Positions 13,260-23,136 of a stretch of DNA of 64,000 nt are shown here, one piece after another (position 1 is the first letter of the stretch; the number at the start of each line of letters is the position of its first letter). The stretch lies in NCBI GenBank assembly GCA_902623495.1, contig CACNTW010000004.1, forward strand, positions 1-64,000, given 5' to 3'. Position numbers and translations under genes: made by a program. The notes beneath the pieces were generated by a model. That model saw nothing but the letters and a program-made list of their open reading frames with translations, ran no database searches and had not been told where the DNA came from. This stretch comes from an uncultured Pelagibacteraceae bacterium (GTDB lineage: Bacteria > Pseudomonadota > Alphaproteobacteria > Pelagibacterales > Pelagibacteraceae).

Positions 13260-16157
13260 ATGAGCTCTCCTAAAAATCTGGAATATAAAAAAACATCATT
13301 TCTAAATAAAGCTAATAGTGCATTTATTGAGGAAATGTATGTAAAATTTATAAATAAAGATCCATCTCTATCTGAAAGTTGGATTGAATATTTCTCAGGT
13401 GTAGATGAGGATATGAAGATATTAGTCGATGAGATAAATGGACCGTCGTGGAAACCTTTCTCAAAAAAAATTAATATAGAAGATGTTGAGAAAACAGCTA
13501 AAGAAAATGAAAAAAACAAAGATAATTCTAGCAAGTTTAATTTTCAAGTAATTGCAAATTCAAATAAAAATTCAATAAGTGCCGTAGCCTTGATAAGAGC
13601 TTATCGCTTAAGGGGACATCTATTATCAAAATTAGATCCTTTAGAATTGATGAAGTCAGAATATTTAGACGAATTACATCCTGAGTACTATGGTTTTAAA
13701 AAAGAAGATTATGACAAAGAAATTTTTCTAAACGGAATAATAAATAAAAAAAGTGCAAATATTAGAGAAATACTGAAGTTTTTAAAAAAAACTTATTGTG
13801 GTCCCATAGGTTATGAATACATGCATATTTCAAATCCAACTGAGAGAATGTGGTTTAGAGATAGAGTTGAAAAAGACGAGAATGCACTCAAGTTTACAAA
13901 AAATGGAAAGCAAGCAATTTTAAATAAATTAATACAAGCAGAGGGATTTGAAAAATTTTTAAACACAAAATATGTTGGTACTAAAAGATTTGGTTTAGAT
14001 GGTGGAGAAAGTTTAATACCTGCTCTTGAGCAAATTATAAAAATCGGAGGACAATCCAAAATAAAAGAAGTTAAAATAGGAATGTCACATAGAGGAAGAC
14101 TAAATGTCTTAGCAAACGTTTTACAAAAGTCTTATAAAAGAATTTTTAATGAATTTGCTGGTGAAATGGATGGTTCAGAAGATGGTGCTGGAGATGTCAA
14201 ATACCATTTAGGAGCCTCATCTGATAGAGAATTTGATGGAAATCCTGTACACGTTAGTTTAACAGATAATCCTTCACATTTAGAGGCAGTTAATCCTGTT
14301 GTTCTTGGCCAAACTAGAGCTAAACAATTTTTTCACCAAGACAAACAAAGAAATAAAGTTATACCAATATTAATTCACGGAGATGCTGCATTTGCAGGGC
14401 AAGGAATAGTAGCAGAGTGTTTTGCGATGTCCGGACTTCCTGGTCATAACACTGGAGGGACAATCCATATTATTGTTAACAACCAAATTGGATTTACAAC
14501 AAGTCCTAGATTTGCGCGATCTTCCCCTTATCCTTCTGACGTAGGTAAAATGGTTGATGCACCAATCATCCATGTTAATGGAGATGATCCTGAGGCAGTT
14601 GTTTACGCAACTAGAATAGCAACTGAGTTTAGATTAAAATTTAATAGAGATGTTGTAATTGATTTAATATGTTACAGAAGATTTGGACATAATGAGGGAG
14701 ATGAGCCATCTTTCACCCAACCACTTATGTACAAAAAAATTAGATCTCATTCATCTACAATTAAAATTTATGGTGAAAAGCTAGTAAATGAAGGACTTTT
14801 TACGAAACAAGATTTAGATCAACAAATTATTGACTTTAAAAATTTATTAGATGATCAATTTAAAAATGCGAAAGATTATAAACCTAAAATTAGGTGGTTT
14901 GAGGGAACTTGGTCGAGATATAAACCCGAAAGAGGTAAAGATAAAAGAGGTGTAACTGGATCAGATTTGAAAATTTTAAATAATATTTCTGACAGAATTC
15001 ATGTTTTTCCAACTGATAAAAATATTCACAAAACCATAACAAAAATTATGGAAAATAGAAAAAAAACTATTGATGAAGGCTCAGGAATTGATTGGGCAAC
15101 AGCTGAGTCTTTAGCATTTGGTTCATTATTAGTTGAAGGTTATCCAGTTAGGTTAGTAGGTCAGGACTCAGGTAGAGGTACCTTTAGTCAAAGACACTCA
15201 GTTTTAAGAAATCAAATTGATAATTCAAGGTACATACCTTTAAACAATATATCTAGTAACCAAAAAAATTTTGAAATTGTAGATAGTTTTTTATCTGAAC
15301 TTGCAGTTTTAGGATTTGAATATGGATACAGTTTAGTAGAACCGAATACATTGACAATTTGGGAAGCTCAATTTGGAGATTTTGCAAATGGTGCACAAGT
15401 AATTATTGATCAATTTATATCATCTGGTGAAAGAAAGTGGAAAAGAGCATCAGGACTGGTTATGTTATTACCCCATGGTTATGAAGGACAAGGTCCAGAG
15501 CACTCTTCTGCGAGATTAGAGAGATTTTTACAATTATGTGCAAATGATAATTTACAAGTTATGAATTGTACTACACCTGCAAATTATTTTCATGCTTTAA
15601 GAAGACAGATGCACCGTGATTTTAGAAAACCTTTAATTATAATGACACCTAAGTCACTTTTGAGAAATAAATATTGTGTATCAAATTTAGAAGATTTTAG
15701 TAAAAAAAATTCTTTTCATAGAGTGCTATGGGATCATGCTAGAGATACTAAGCAAAAAGGTTTTATTAAGTTAAAAGAAGATAAAAAAATTAGAAAAGTA
15801 ATATTATGCTCTGGAAAAATTTATTTTGATCTTCTTGCGGCAAGAGAGAAACTAAAAATCAATGATGTGATTTTGTATAGAATTGAACAACTATATCCTT
15901 TCCCTGCAAAAAGTTTGGTTAAAGAGCTAAAACCATTTGCAAAAAATTCAAAATTTTATTGGTGCCAAGAGGAGCCCAAAAATATGGGTGCTTGGTTTGC
16001 TGTTAGAGATTATATACAATGGACATTAGAGACTATTAAGGCTAAAAACAATGCAATTTCTTACATTGGAAGAAGTCCAGATGCTACACCTGCTACAGGT
16101 TATGCAAGAAGACATAATTCTGAACAACAAGAAATTATAAATAAAGTATTTGAATAA
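13260..16157 (+). CDS. sucA: 2-oxoglutarate dehydrogenase E1
   Basis: AFIEEMYVKFINKDPSLSESWIEYF, GMSHRGRLNVLANVL, HGDAAFAGQGIVAE. Confidence 0.96.
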   Translation: MSSPKNLEYKKTSFLNKANSAFIEEMYVKFINKDPSLSESWIEYFSGVDEDMKILVDEINGPSWKPFSKKINIEDVEKTAKENEKNKDNSSKFNFQVIANSNKNSISAVALIRAYRLRGHLLSKLDPLELMKSEYLDELHPEYYGFKKEDYDKEIFLNGIINKKSANIREILKFLKKTYCGPIGYEYMHISNPTERMWFRDRVEKDENALKFTKNGKQAILNKLIQAEGFEKFLNTKYVGTKRFGLDGGESLIPALEQIIKIGGQSKIKEVKIGMSHRGRLNVLANVLQKSYKRIFNEFAGEMDGSEDGAGDVKYHLGASSDREFDGNPVHVSLTDNPSHLEAVNPVVLGQTRAKQFFHQDKQRNKVIPILIHGDAAFAGQGIVAECFAMSGLPGHNTGGTIHIIVNNQIGFTTSPRFARSSPYPSDVGKMVDAPIIHVNGDDPEAVVYATRIATEFRLKFNRDVVIDLICYRRFGHNEGDEPSFTQPLMYKKIRSHSSTIKIYGEKLVNEGLFTKQDLDQQIIDFKNLLDDQFKNAKDYKPKIRWFEGTWSRYKPERGKDKRGVTGSDLKILNNISDRIHVFPTDKNIHKTITKIMENRKKTIDEGSGIDWATAESLAFGSLLVEGYPVRLVGQDSGRGTFSQRHSVLRNQIDNSRYIPLNNISSNQKNFEIVDSFLSELAVLGFEYGYSLVEPNTLTIWEAQFGDFANGAQVIIDQFISSGERKWKRASGLVMLLPHGYEGQGPEHSSARLERFLQLCANDNLQVMNCTTPANYFHALRRQMHRDFRKPLIIMTPKSLLRNKYCVSNLEDFSKKNSFHRVLWDHARDTKQKGFIKLKEDKKIRKVILCSGKIYFDLLAAREKLKINDVILYRIEQLYPFPAKSLVKELKPFAKNSKFYWCQEEPKNMGAWFAVRDYIQWTLETIKAKNNAISYIGRSPDATPATGYARRHNSEQQEIINKVFE

Positions 16158-17432
16158 ATGAGTGAAAAAATATTAGTTCCAGTTTTGGGAGAAAGTATTA
16201 CAGAGGCTACGGTCACGAAATGGTTAAAGAAAAAGGGTGATAACGTAGTTGCTGATGAAGCTGTAGTAGAATTAGAAACTGACAAAGTAAACTTAGAAGT
16301 TCCTGCACCTGCGAGTGGTGTTATATCAGAGATCAACTCAAAAGATGGTGATACAGTCGAAGTTGGAACTGTATTAGGAATGATTTCAGAAGGTGGTGCT
16401 CTTAAAGAAGAAAAGGAAGCTGAGCCGGTTAAAGGAAACGTTGAAAAAAATAATGTAATAAATTTAGAAATCGAAAAGAAAAAAGATACAAAAAAAACTC
16501 AAGAACCTTTATTGCTTGACGAAGAACCATTGGTATTAACTGATGAAGTTAAAGAAACCAAGCCTATTAAACAAAATAAAACACTTTCTCCTGCTGTAAG
16601 AAAAATGGTTGTTGAAAATAAAATTAATTTAGATGAAGTAAAAGGGACAGGTAAAGATGGTAGAATTTTAAAAGGTGATTTAATAAGTTTAATGGGAGCT
16701 AACCCTCAACCTAACGAAAGAAAAATTCAATACGGCGAAGAAGAACGAATTAAAATGTCAAGACTAAGACAAACGATTGCTAAACGTTTAAAAGAGGCTC
16801 AAAATAATGCAGCTATGCTTACAACGTTTAATGAGGTTGATATGTCAAATATAATTTCAATGAGAAAAGATAACCAGGAAGATTTCCAAAATAGTTATGG
16901 AATTAAACTTGGCTTCATGTCCTTTTTTGTGAAAGCTTGTATAGTAGGATTAAAATTATTTCCTGCAATAAATGCTGAAGTTGAAAATGATGAAATGGTT
17001 TACAAAAATTATTATAATGTGAGCTTTGCAGTAGGAACTGAAAAAGGATTAGTAGTTCCAGTATTAAAAAATGCAGATGAAATGTCTTTTGCTGACATTG
17101 AAAAAAACATAAAAGATCTGTCAGACAAAGCAAAAAATGGCAGTCTTACCATAGAGGATCTTCAAGGGGGAACGTTTACAATTAGCAACGGAGGTGTTTA
17201 TGGATCAATGTTATCTACTCCTATTTTAAACCCTCCACAATCAGCAGTTCTTGGAATGCATAATATTGTTGAAAGACCTGTTGTTGTTGATGGTGAGATA
17301 AAAGCTAGACCTATAATGTTTTTAGCATTGTCTTATGATCATAGAATAATTGATGGAAAAGAATCTGTGAGTTTTTTAAAAACTGTTAAAGAAAACTTAG
17401 AAGATCCAAGAAGGTTATTTTTAAATTTATAA
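16158..17432 (+). CDS. sucB: 2-oxoglutarate dehydrogenase E2 (dihydrolipoyl succinyltransferase)
   Basis: Lipoyl domain [14 protein letters not shown]3-binding SPAVRKMV, catalytic [11 protein letters not shown]. Confidence 0.95.
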   Translation: MSEKILVPVLGESITEATVTKWLKKKGDNVVADEAVVELETDKVNLEVPAPASGVISEINSKDGDTVEVGTVLGMISEGGALKEEKEAEPVKGNVEKNNVINLEIEKKKDTKKTQEPLLLDEEPLVLTDEVKETKPIKQNKTLSPAVRKMVVENKINLDEVKGTGKDGRILKGDLISLMGANPQPNERKIQYGEEERIKMSRLRQTIAKRLKEAQNNAAMLTTFNEVDMSNIISMRKDNQEDFQNSYGIKLGFMSFFVKACIVGLKLFPAINAEVENDEMVYKNYYNVSFAVGTEKGLVVPVLKNADEMSFADIEKNIKDLSDKAKNGSLTIEDLQGGTFTISNGGVYGSMLSTPILNPPQSAVLGMHNIVERPVVVDGEIKARPIMFLALSYDHRIIDGKESVSFLKTVKENLEDPRRLFLNL

Positions 17433-17433
17433 T

Positions 17434-18831
17434 ATGTCAGAAAAATTTGATGTTACAGTAATTGGTGGTGGTCCTGGTGGTTATGTTTGTGCAATTAGAT
17501 TGTCTCAACTTGGACTTAAAGTAGCATGCATAGAGTCTAGAGGATCTCTAGGAGGGACATGTTTAAATATTGGATGCATACCATCAAAAAGTTTACTTAA
17601 TTTATCTGAAAAATTTCACAGTGCTAAAAATTTTGAAAAAATTGGTATTGAGACTGGAGAAATAAAACTCAATTTAGATAAAATGATGAAAAATAAAGAC
17701 AAAGCTGTAACAGTTTTGACTAAAGGAGTTGAATTTTTATTCAAAAAAAACAAAGTCACTTATTTTAAAGGCAAAGGTTCATTTGAGAACAAAAATTCAA
17801 TAAAAATTGAAGGCTCTGAAGGCACTAAAATAATTCAAACTGATAAAACAATAATCAGTACAGGATCAGAGCCAGTTTCATTGCCTGGAGTAGATTTTGA
17901 TGAAGAAAGAATTCTATCTTCAACTGGAGCCCTATCTATTCCCAAGCTTCCTAATAAAATGATTGTTGTTGGAGGAGGATATATAGGATTAGAAATGGGA
18001 TCAGTTTGGTCAAGACTTGGCACTGAAGTTACAGTTGTAGAATTTTTAGACCACATAACTCCTGGAATGGATCGAGATATTTCAAATGAATTTATGAAAA
18101 TATTAAAGAAGCAAGGCATAAAATTCAACCTTAATACTAAAGTTGATAAAATAACTAAAAACTCTAATGGTGTAACGGTTGAGACTTCACAAAATGATGG
18201 CCAAAAAGTAAAACATGATGTTGATGTTGTTTTAATTTCTGTTGGACGAAGACCTTATACTAAAAACTTAAGTTTAGACAAAGTTGGTGTAGTTTTAGAT
18301 GAAAAGGGAAGAGTTAAAGTAAATAAAAATTTTGAGACAAATATTAAAAATATATACGCAATAGGAGATGTTATCGATGGTCCTATGTTAGCCCATAAAG
18401 CCGAAGAAGAGGGGATTGCCGTTGCAGAACTTATAGCAGGCCAATCAGGTCATGTGAATTATGATATTATTCCTGGAGTAGTTTATACATCCCCAGAGGT
18501 AGCTTATGTTGGTAAAACTGAGGAGCAATTAAAAAAAGAAAACATTGGTTATAAAATTGGTAAATTTCCTTTTATGGCAAATTCGAGAGCCAAAGCAATT
18601 GATGAACCAGAGGGTTTTGTAAAAATTTTGGCAGATCAATCAACTGATAAAGTACTTGGTGTACATATAATTGGTCCACATGCAGGAGAAATGATAGCAG
18701 AAATGTCCGTTGCAATGGAGTTTGGGGCCAGTTCAGAAGATATCGCAAGAACATGCCACGCACACCCAACATTTTCAGAAGCTATAAAAGAAGCGGCATT
18801 ATCTGTAGATAAAAGACAGATACACTCTTAA
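17434..18831 (+). CDS. lpd: Dihydrolipoyl dehydrogenase (E3)
   Basis: VIGGGPGGYVCAIRLSQLG, redox motif GGTCLNIGCIPSK, HAHPTFSEAIKEAAL. Confidence 0.95.
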   Translation: MSEKFDVTVIGGGPGGYVCAIRLSQLGLKVACIESRGSLGGTCLNIGCIPSKSLLNLSEKFHSAKNFEKIGIETGEIKLNLDKMMKNKDKAVTVLTKGVEFLFKKNKVTYFKGKGSFENKNSIKIEGSEGTKIIQTDKTIISTGSEPVSLPGVDFDEERILSSTGALSIPKLPNKMIVVGGGYIGLEMGSVWSRLGTEVTVVEFLDHITPGMDRDISNEFMKILKKQGIKFNLNTKVDKITKNSNGVTVETSQNDGQKVKHDVDVVLISVGRRPYTKNLSLDKVGVVLDEKGRVKVNKNFETNIKNIYAIGDVIDGPMLAHKAEEEGIAVAELIAGQSGHVNYDIIPGVVYTSPEVAYVGKTEEQLKKENIGYKIGKFPFMANSRAKAIDEPEGFVKILADQSTDKVLGVHIIGPHAGEMIAEMSVAMEFGASSEDIARTCHAHPTFSEAIKEAALSVDKRQIHS

Positions 18832-18835
18832 ACTA

Positions 18836-18858
18836 TAGGATTTTATAGGAAAATCCTA
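18836..18858 (+). terminator. Hairpin downstream of lpd, possible end of the TCA supercluster transcript
   Basis: TAGGATTTT-ATAGG-AAAATCCTA, 9-bp perfect stem and 5-nt loop, 5 nt after the lpd stop; no clean U-tract (AATTATCCTTTT follows). Confidence 0.5.
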
Positions 18859-18951
18859 AATTATCCTTTTGTATCAATAAGAATAATTAAATTTTTCAAA
18901 TTAAATAATCCTTTTTAGATCTATTATGATTGTTAACTTTTTTTTAACATT

Positions 18952-18984
18952 CATTTGTGTTGCTTGGTAAAGTCTTGTTAAGGA
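18952..18984 (+). repeat. 33-bp direct repeat, upstream copy
   Basis: CATTTGTGTTGCTTGGTAAAGTCTTGTTAAGGA; 27/33 identical to 20390-20422. Confidence 0.75.
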
Positions 18985-19025
18985 CTGCAAAACACTTTTG
19001 GTAAAATATTGGTAAATGTATGTAT

Positions 19026-19055
19026 TTGACTCTCTATTCAGACTTGTGATTTAAT
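19026..19055 (+). promoter_or_regulatory. Putative sigma70-type promoter of the PotD-like gene
   Basis: TTGACT (19026-19031), 18-bp spacer, TTTAAT (19050-19055), about 18 nt before the ATG; TTGGTAA heptamer pair immediately upstream. Confidence 0.45.
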
Positions 19056-19073
19056 ATTTATAGATTGCTATAT

Positions 19074-20345
19074 ATGAAAAAAATTTTAGGTTTTCTAATT
19101 CTGATTTTATTATTTAGTTCTAACTCTAATGCTGAAAAAGTAGTAATCGTTTCATGGGGAGGTGCTTACTCAGAAATGCAAAGACTAGGCCCAGCTGACT
19201 ATGCAGAAAAAAAAACTGGTATAAAAACTAAATTTGTTGATTACAACGGAGGCTTGTCTGATTTGAGAACTCAAAAAAAATCCAAAAGAATTAAATGGGA
19301 TATAATGGACGTATTCGTAAATGATACGATTGATGGATGTAAAGAAGGACTTTTTCATAAATTTGATTTTGATAAAGATTTTGCACCAGCACCTGATGGA
19401 ACTCCTGCTAGTAAAGATTTTATAAAATCAATGCCTTCCAAGTGCGCAGTTGGAAATATTTTATATTCATGGACATGGGGATATAATACAAATAACTTTG
19501 GTAGTGACCCTAAAACTATAGAAGATTTTTTTGATACAAAAAAATTTCCTGGAAAAAGAGCTCTTTATAAGGATGCTTTAACAAATTTAGAAATAGCTTT
19601 AGCTGCCGATGGAGTTAGACCAGGAAATGGTGGAGAAAATATTTATAAAATTCTTAAAACAAATGAAGGTCGTAAGAGAGCTTTTTACAAAATAAATGAT
19701 TTGTGTGCTGATCCTCAAGGTGGTTGTTTATTCTGGTCCAAGGGTGCTGAGCCAAAAGAACTTTTATCTAGTGGTAAAGTTGTAATGTCAACAGCATGGA
19801 ATGGAAGATTATTTAATGCTGAATTGGAGGGCGCACCAATAAAACAAGTTTGGGATGCTCAAATAATTGATTATGAGTATTTTGTTTTAGTAAAGAATGG
19901 TCCTAATTATAAAAATGGCAAAGCTTTAAAAATATTAAGAGAAATGACTAGTACCGCTGGAGGTGCTTCCCAATTAAAATATATTGCTTTTGCTCCTTGG
20001 AGAAGATCCGCAATTGATTTTGTTAAAGATCGAGAACCTTATTTTAAAGATGGAAAAACTAACATGTTACCACAAATGTCAACTTCTCCACAGAATACTA
20101 AAAACTTTGTTCTATTAGACCCAAATTTTTGGTCAGAAAATTCGAATACTATTAATAAATTGTGGGATGAGATGAAATCAAATATTTCTTTAGGTGTTTA
20201 TAAAATAAAAAAAAAAACTGAAGATATTAAAAATTCAACAGAGAGTAATTGGATAAAACAATTAGAAAATTTATCAAATTTATACAAATCTGGCGTTTTA
20301 ACTGAAGATGAATTTAAAAAATTAAAAAAAAGACTTTTGAATTGA
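19074..20345 (+). CDS. PotD/spermidine-putrescine-type extracellular solute-binding protein with C-terminal SHOCT-like segment
   Basis: Signal peptide MKKILGFLILILLFSSNSNA; body EKVVIVSWGGAYSEMQ...; C-terminus LENLSNLYKSGVLTEDEFKKLKKRLLN fits the SHOCT pattern. The track start at 19065 is TTG; ATG at 19074 is preferred. Confidence 0.85.
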   Translation: MKKILGFLILILLFSSNSNAEKVVIVSWGGAYSEMQRLGPADYAEKKTGIKTKFVDYNGGLSDLRTQKKSKRIKWDIMDVFVNDTIDGCKEGLFHKFDFDKDFAPAPDGTPASKDFIKSMPSKCAVGNILYSWTWGYNTNNFGSDPKTIEDFFDTKKFPGKRALYKDALTNLEIALAADGVRPGNGGENIYKILKTNEGRKRAFYKINDLCADPQGGCLFWSKGAEPKELLSSGKVVMSTAWNGRLFNAELEGAPIKQVWDAQIIDYEYFVLVKNGPNYKNGKALKILREMTSTAGGASQLKYIAFAPWRRSAIDFVKDREPYFKDGKTNMLPQMSTSPQNTKNFVLLDPNFWSENSNTINKLWDEMKSNISLGVYKIKKKTEDIKNSTESNWIKQLENLSNLYKSGVLTEDEFKKLKKRLLN

Positions 20346-20389
20346 AACATTGTGATAAAAGTAAGAGAATGATAAAAATATTTGTTAAA

Positions 20390-20422
20390 CATTTGTATTT
20401 CTTGGTAAATATTTGGTAAGGA
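20390..20422 (+). repeat. 33-bp direct repeat, downstream copy
   Basis: CATTTGTATTTCTTGGTAAATATTTGGTAAGGA; 27/33 identical to 18952-18984. Confidence 0.75.
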
Positions 20423-20523
20423 AATAAAAGATTGAATAGTGCTTCAAAAAGTGTTTTTTATCAACGGTTCTGTGTGTATGTTAAAAAGTCAAATACATTC
20501 ATAATATATATCATAATTAATTT

Positions 20524-22479
20524 ATGAAATATCCTGTTCTATTGCCTAATATATTTGATCATCCATTTACATATCTAAGTAATATTAAATTAAAACCAGG
20601 AGATTATGTAAAAGTACCTTTTGGTAAGAAAAATATTATTGGTGTAATTTGGGATATTTTTGAAGAAAAGAATAAGAAAGAATTTAAATTAAGATCTATA
20701 AATGAGAAAATTGAAATTGAACCACTAAGTAAAAGTACAATCAATTTTCTAAAGTGGTTTTCTAACTACAATCTTGTACCTCTAGGAATGTGTTTAAAAC
20801 TTCATTTAATTAATGACGAAAATTTAAAAATAAAAAATGACAGCGATCTATTAAAATATGCTCTATCAAGCGAAAAAGAAAGTTTTCAACTTTCTGAAGA
20901 GCAAGATAAGGCCTACAAAGAGTTATCTAAAAATGATAGCAGTTTTAGAGTTCATTTACTTCAAGGTACAACCGGTTCAGGAAAAACAATAGTTTATTTT
21001 AAAGCTATTGAAAAAATTATAAATATAGGATTACAAGCTCTAATTTTATTACCAGAAATAGGACTAACAAATGAATTTGAAAAAAAATTTAAATCTTATT
21101 TTGGATTTGAAGCTGCAGTTTGGCATTCAAAAGTCAGCCCAAAAAAAAGAAAAATTATATGGAATGGATTATCAGCAGGAAAAATTAAAGTTGTACTCGG
21201 AGCAAGATCATCTTTATTTCTGCCATTCAAAAAATTAGGTTTGATAACAGTAGATGAAGAGCACGATCAATCTTATAAACAAGATGAAGGAATTATCTAT
21301 AATGCTAGAGATATGGCAATATCAAGAGCTAAACACGAAAATATTCCAATAAATTTAGTAACTGCAGTTCCATCAATCGAAACATATGAAAATATTAAAA
21401 TTAAAAAATATAATTACTCAAGATTGCATAATCGATATAAAGGTGCCAATTTACCCAAACATCATGTTATCGATCTTTATCAAAATCAACTAGCGACCAA
21501 AAGCGCTATATCCCTCAAAACTCTTGAGAAAGTAAAAGAACATTTAAATAAAAAAGATCAAGTTCTCTTTTTCATAAATAGAAGAGGTTTTGCACCCTAT
21601 GTTTTATGTAAAAAATGTTTAAATGTTTTTACATGCCCAAGGTGTTCTATAAATTTAGTATTTCACAAAAATAAAAAAATTCTTTTGTGTCATTACTGCG
21701 GATATAATTCAAAATTAAATAGAGATTGTAAGAAAGGAAATGTTTGTGAGTTTGTATTTAGTGGACCTGGGGTAGAAAAAATTGCAGAGGAAGTTAAAAA
21801 CCTCTTTCCTAATAAAAAAACAATAATTTTTTCTAGCGACACAATGAATAAAGCATCTGGCAAAGATAAATTGAATAAAATTATATCTGGTGAAATAGAT
21901 ATTCTTGTAGGTACTCAATTAATATCAAAAGGATTTCACTTTCCAAAATTGAATTGTATTGTTGTATTAGATATAGATTTAACTTCTCAAGGACACGATC
22001 TTAGGAGCACTGAGAAAAATTTACAACTTTACCACCAGTTATCAGGAAGAGCAGGTAGAACCGGCAAACCAGCTAATATTTATTTCCAAACATATAACTT
22101 AAAACCAGAAGTTATAAATCAAATTACAAATGAAGATCCTTTTAAATTTTTAGAAAATGAATTAAATTTAAGAAAAAGAAATAGTTTACCTCCCTATGAA
22201 AGATTTATCGCTTTAATCTTATCTTCATCAAATGAAAAAAAACTTGATATAGATGCCGTAAAACTTAAAAATATTTTATCAAAATCTATAGATGCAAAAA
22301 TTTTAGGACCAGTAAATGCTCCAATATATAGAATTAATCAAAAATTCAGAAATAGACTATTAATAAGGGCAAAAAAAACATCTAATGTTCAGAAAAAATT
22401 GAAAGATGTATTGAAAGATTTTCAACTCTCCAAAGGAATGAAACTTTCAGTTGATGTTGACCCTATCAGCTTCAATTAG
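20524..22479 (+). CDS. priA: Primosomal protein N' (replication restart helicase)
   Basis: Walker A LLQGTTGSGKT, DEEHDQSYKQ, Cys-rich zinc-binding region, GRAGRTGKP. Confidence 0.93.
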   Translation: MKYPVLLPNIFDHPFTYLSNIKLKPGDYVKVPFGKKNIIGVIWDIFEEKNKKEFKLRSINEKIEIEPLSKSTINFLKWFSNYNLVPLGMCLKLHLINDENLKIKNDSDLLKYALSSEKESFQLSEEQDKAYKELSKNDSSFRVHLLQGTTGSGKTIVYFKAIEKIINIGLQALILLPEIGLTNEFEKKFKSYFGFEAAVWHSKVSPKKRKIIWNGLSAGKIKVVLGARSSLFLPFKKLGLITVDEEHDQSYKQDEGIIYNARDMAISRAKHENIPINLVTAVPSIETYENIKIKKYNYSRLHNRYKGANLPKHHVIDLYQNQLATKSAISLKTLEKVKEHLNKKDQVLFFINRRGFAPYVLCKKCLNVFTCPRCSINLVFHKNKKILLCHYCGYNSKLNRDCKKGNVCEFVFSGPGVEKIAEEVKNLFPNKKTIIFSSDTMNKASGKDKLNKIISGEIDILVGTQLISKGFHFPKLNCIVVLDIDLTSQGHDLRSTEKNLQLYHQLSGRAGRTGKPANIYFQTYNLKPEVINQITNEDPFKFLENELNLRKRNSLPPYERFIALILSSSNEKKLDIDAVKLKNILSKSIDAKILGPVNAPIYRINQKFRNRLLIRAKKTSNVQKKLKDVLKDFQLSKGMKLSVDVDPISFN

Positions 22480-22581
22480 CCCATTAAATCTTACCATTTT
22501 TCACAATCTGAGCCTTGAAGACTGATAATTCGTATGTTATCTAAGCGAAATTTTAAACATCTTCACAATTGAGAGTATAAA

Positions 22582-23136
22582 TTGAGCGAAAATAAAATAT
22601 CAATAACTTCTAATAACAGTTATTCCCAAGCATTATTTGAGCTGGCTAACGAAGATAAATCTCTAGCAAAAGTAGAGGAACAAGTCGTTGCAATTAGTAG
22701 ACTCATAAATGAAAGTGAAGAATTTAGATATTTAATCAAAAACCCTACGACTAGTATTGAGGATTTAACTAAAGTTATTGAAACAATTTCTGAAAAAAAC
22801 AATTTTGATAATCTTTTAAAAAGATTTCTAGTTTTTTTAATTCAAAAAAGAAGATTTTTTTATTTAGAAAAAATTTTAAGTGACTTTATAGAGGTATGTT
22901 CGAAAGCTAGAGGTGAAATAAAAGCAGAGCTTTTTTCAGCTAAAGAACTTAATGAAACAGATATTTCTAAAATTAAAGAAGAGCTATCTCAAAACTTTGG
23001 AGCAAAGATACAGTTAAATTATAAATTTGACCCAAGTTTAATTGGTGGCTTGGTATTAAAAGTGGGAAGTACAATGGTAGATAATTCTATTAAAAATAAA
23101 CTGCAACAAATTCAAAAACAAATGATAGAGGCATAA
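22582..23136 (+). CDS. atpH: F1-ATPase delta subunit (TTG start)
   Basis: YSQALFELANEDKSL; C-terminal DPSLIGGLVLKVGSTMVDNSIKNKL; first gene of atpHAGDC. Confidence 0.93.
   Translation: MSENKISITSNNSYSQALFELANEDKSLAKVEEQVVAISRLINESEEFRYLIKNPTTSIEDLTKVIETISEKNNFDNLLKRFLVFLIQKRRFFYLEKILSDFIEVCSKARGEIKAELFSAKELNETDISKIKEELSQNFGAKIQLNYKFDPSLIGGLVLKVGSTMVDNSIKNKLQQIQKQMIEA

Noticed and set aside
18989-20457. AAAACACTTTT / AAAAGTGTTTT inverted match flanking the SBP gene
   Set aside because: Only 11 bp and AT-rich; not nested with the longer inverted repeat, so no coherent long-range stem is supported.
18952-20502. CRISPR or insertion sequence at the flanking repeats
   Set aside because: Only two imperfect copies 1.4 kb apart, no spacer periodicity, no transposase; treated as regulatory or cassette-boundary repeats.
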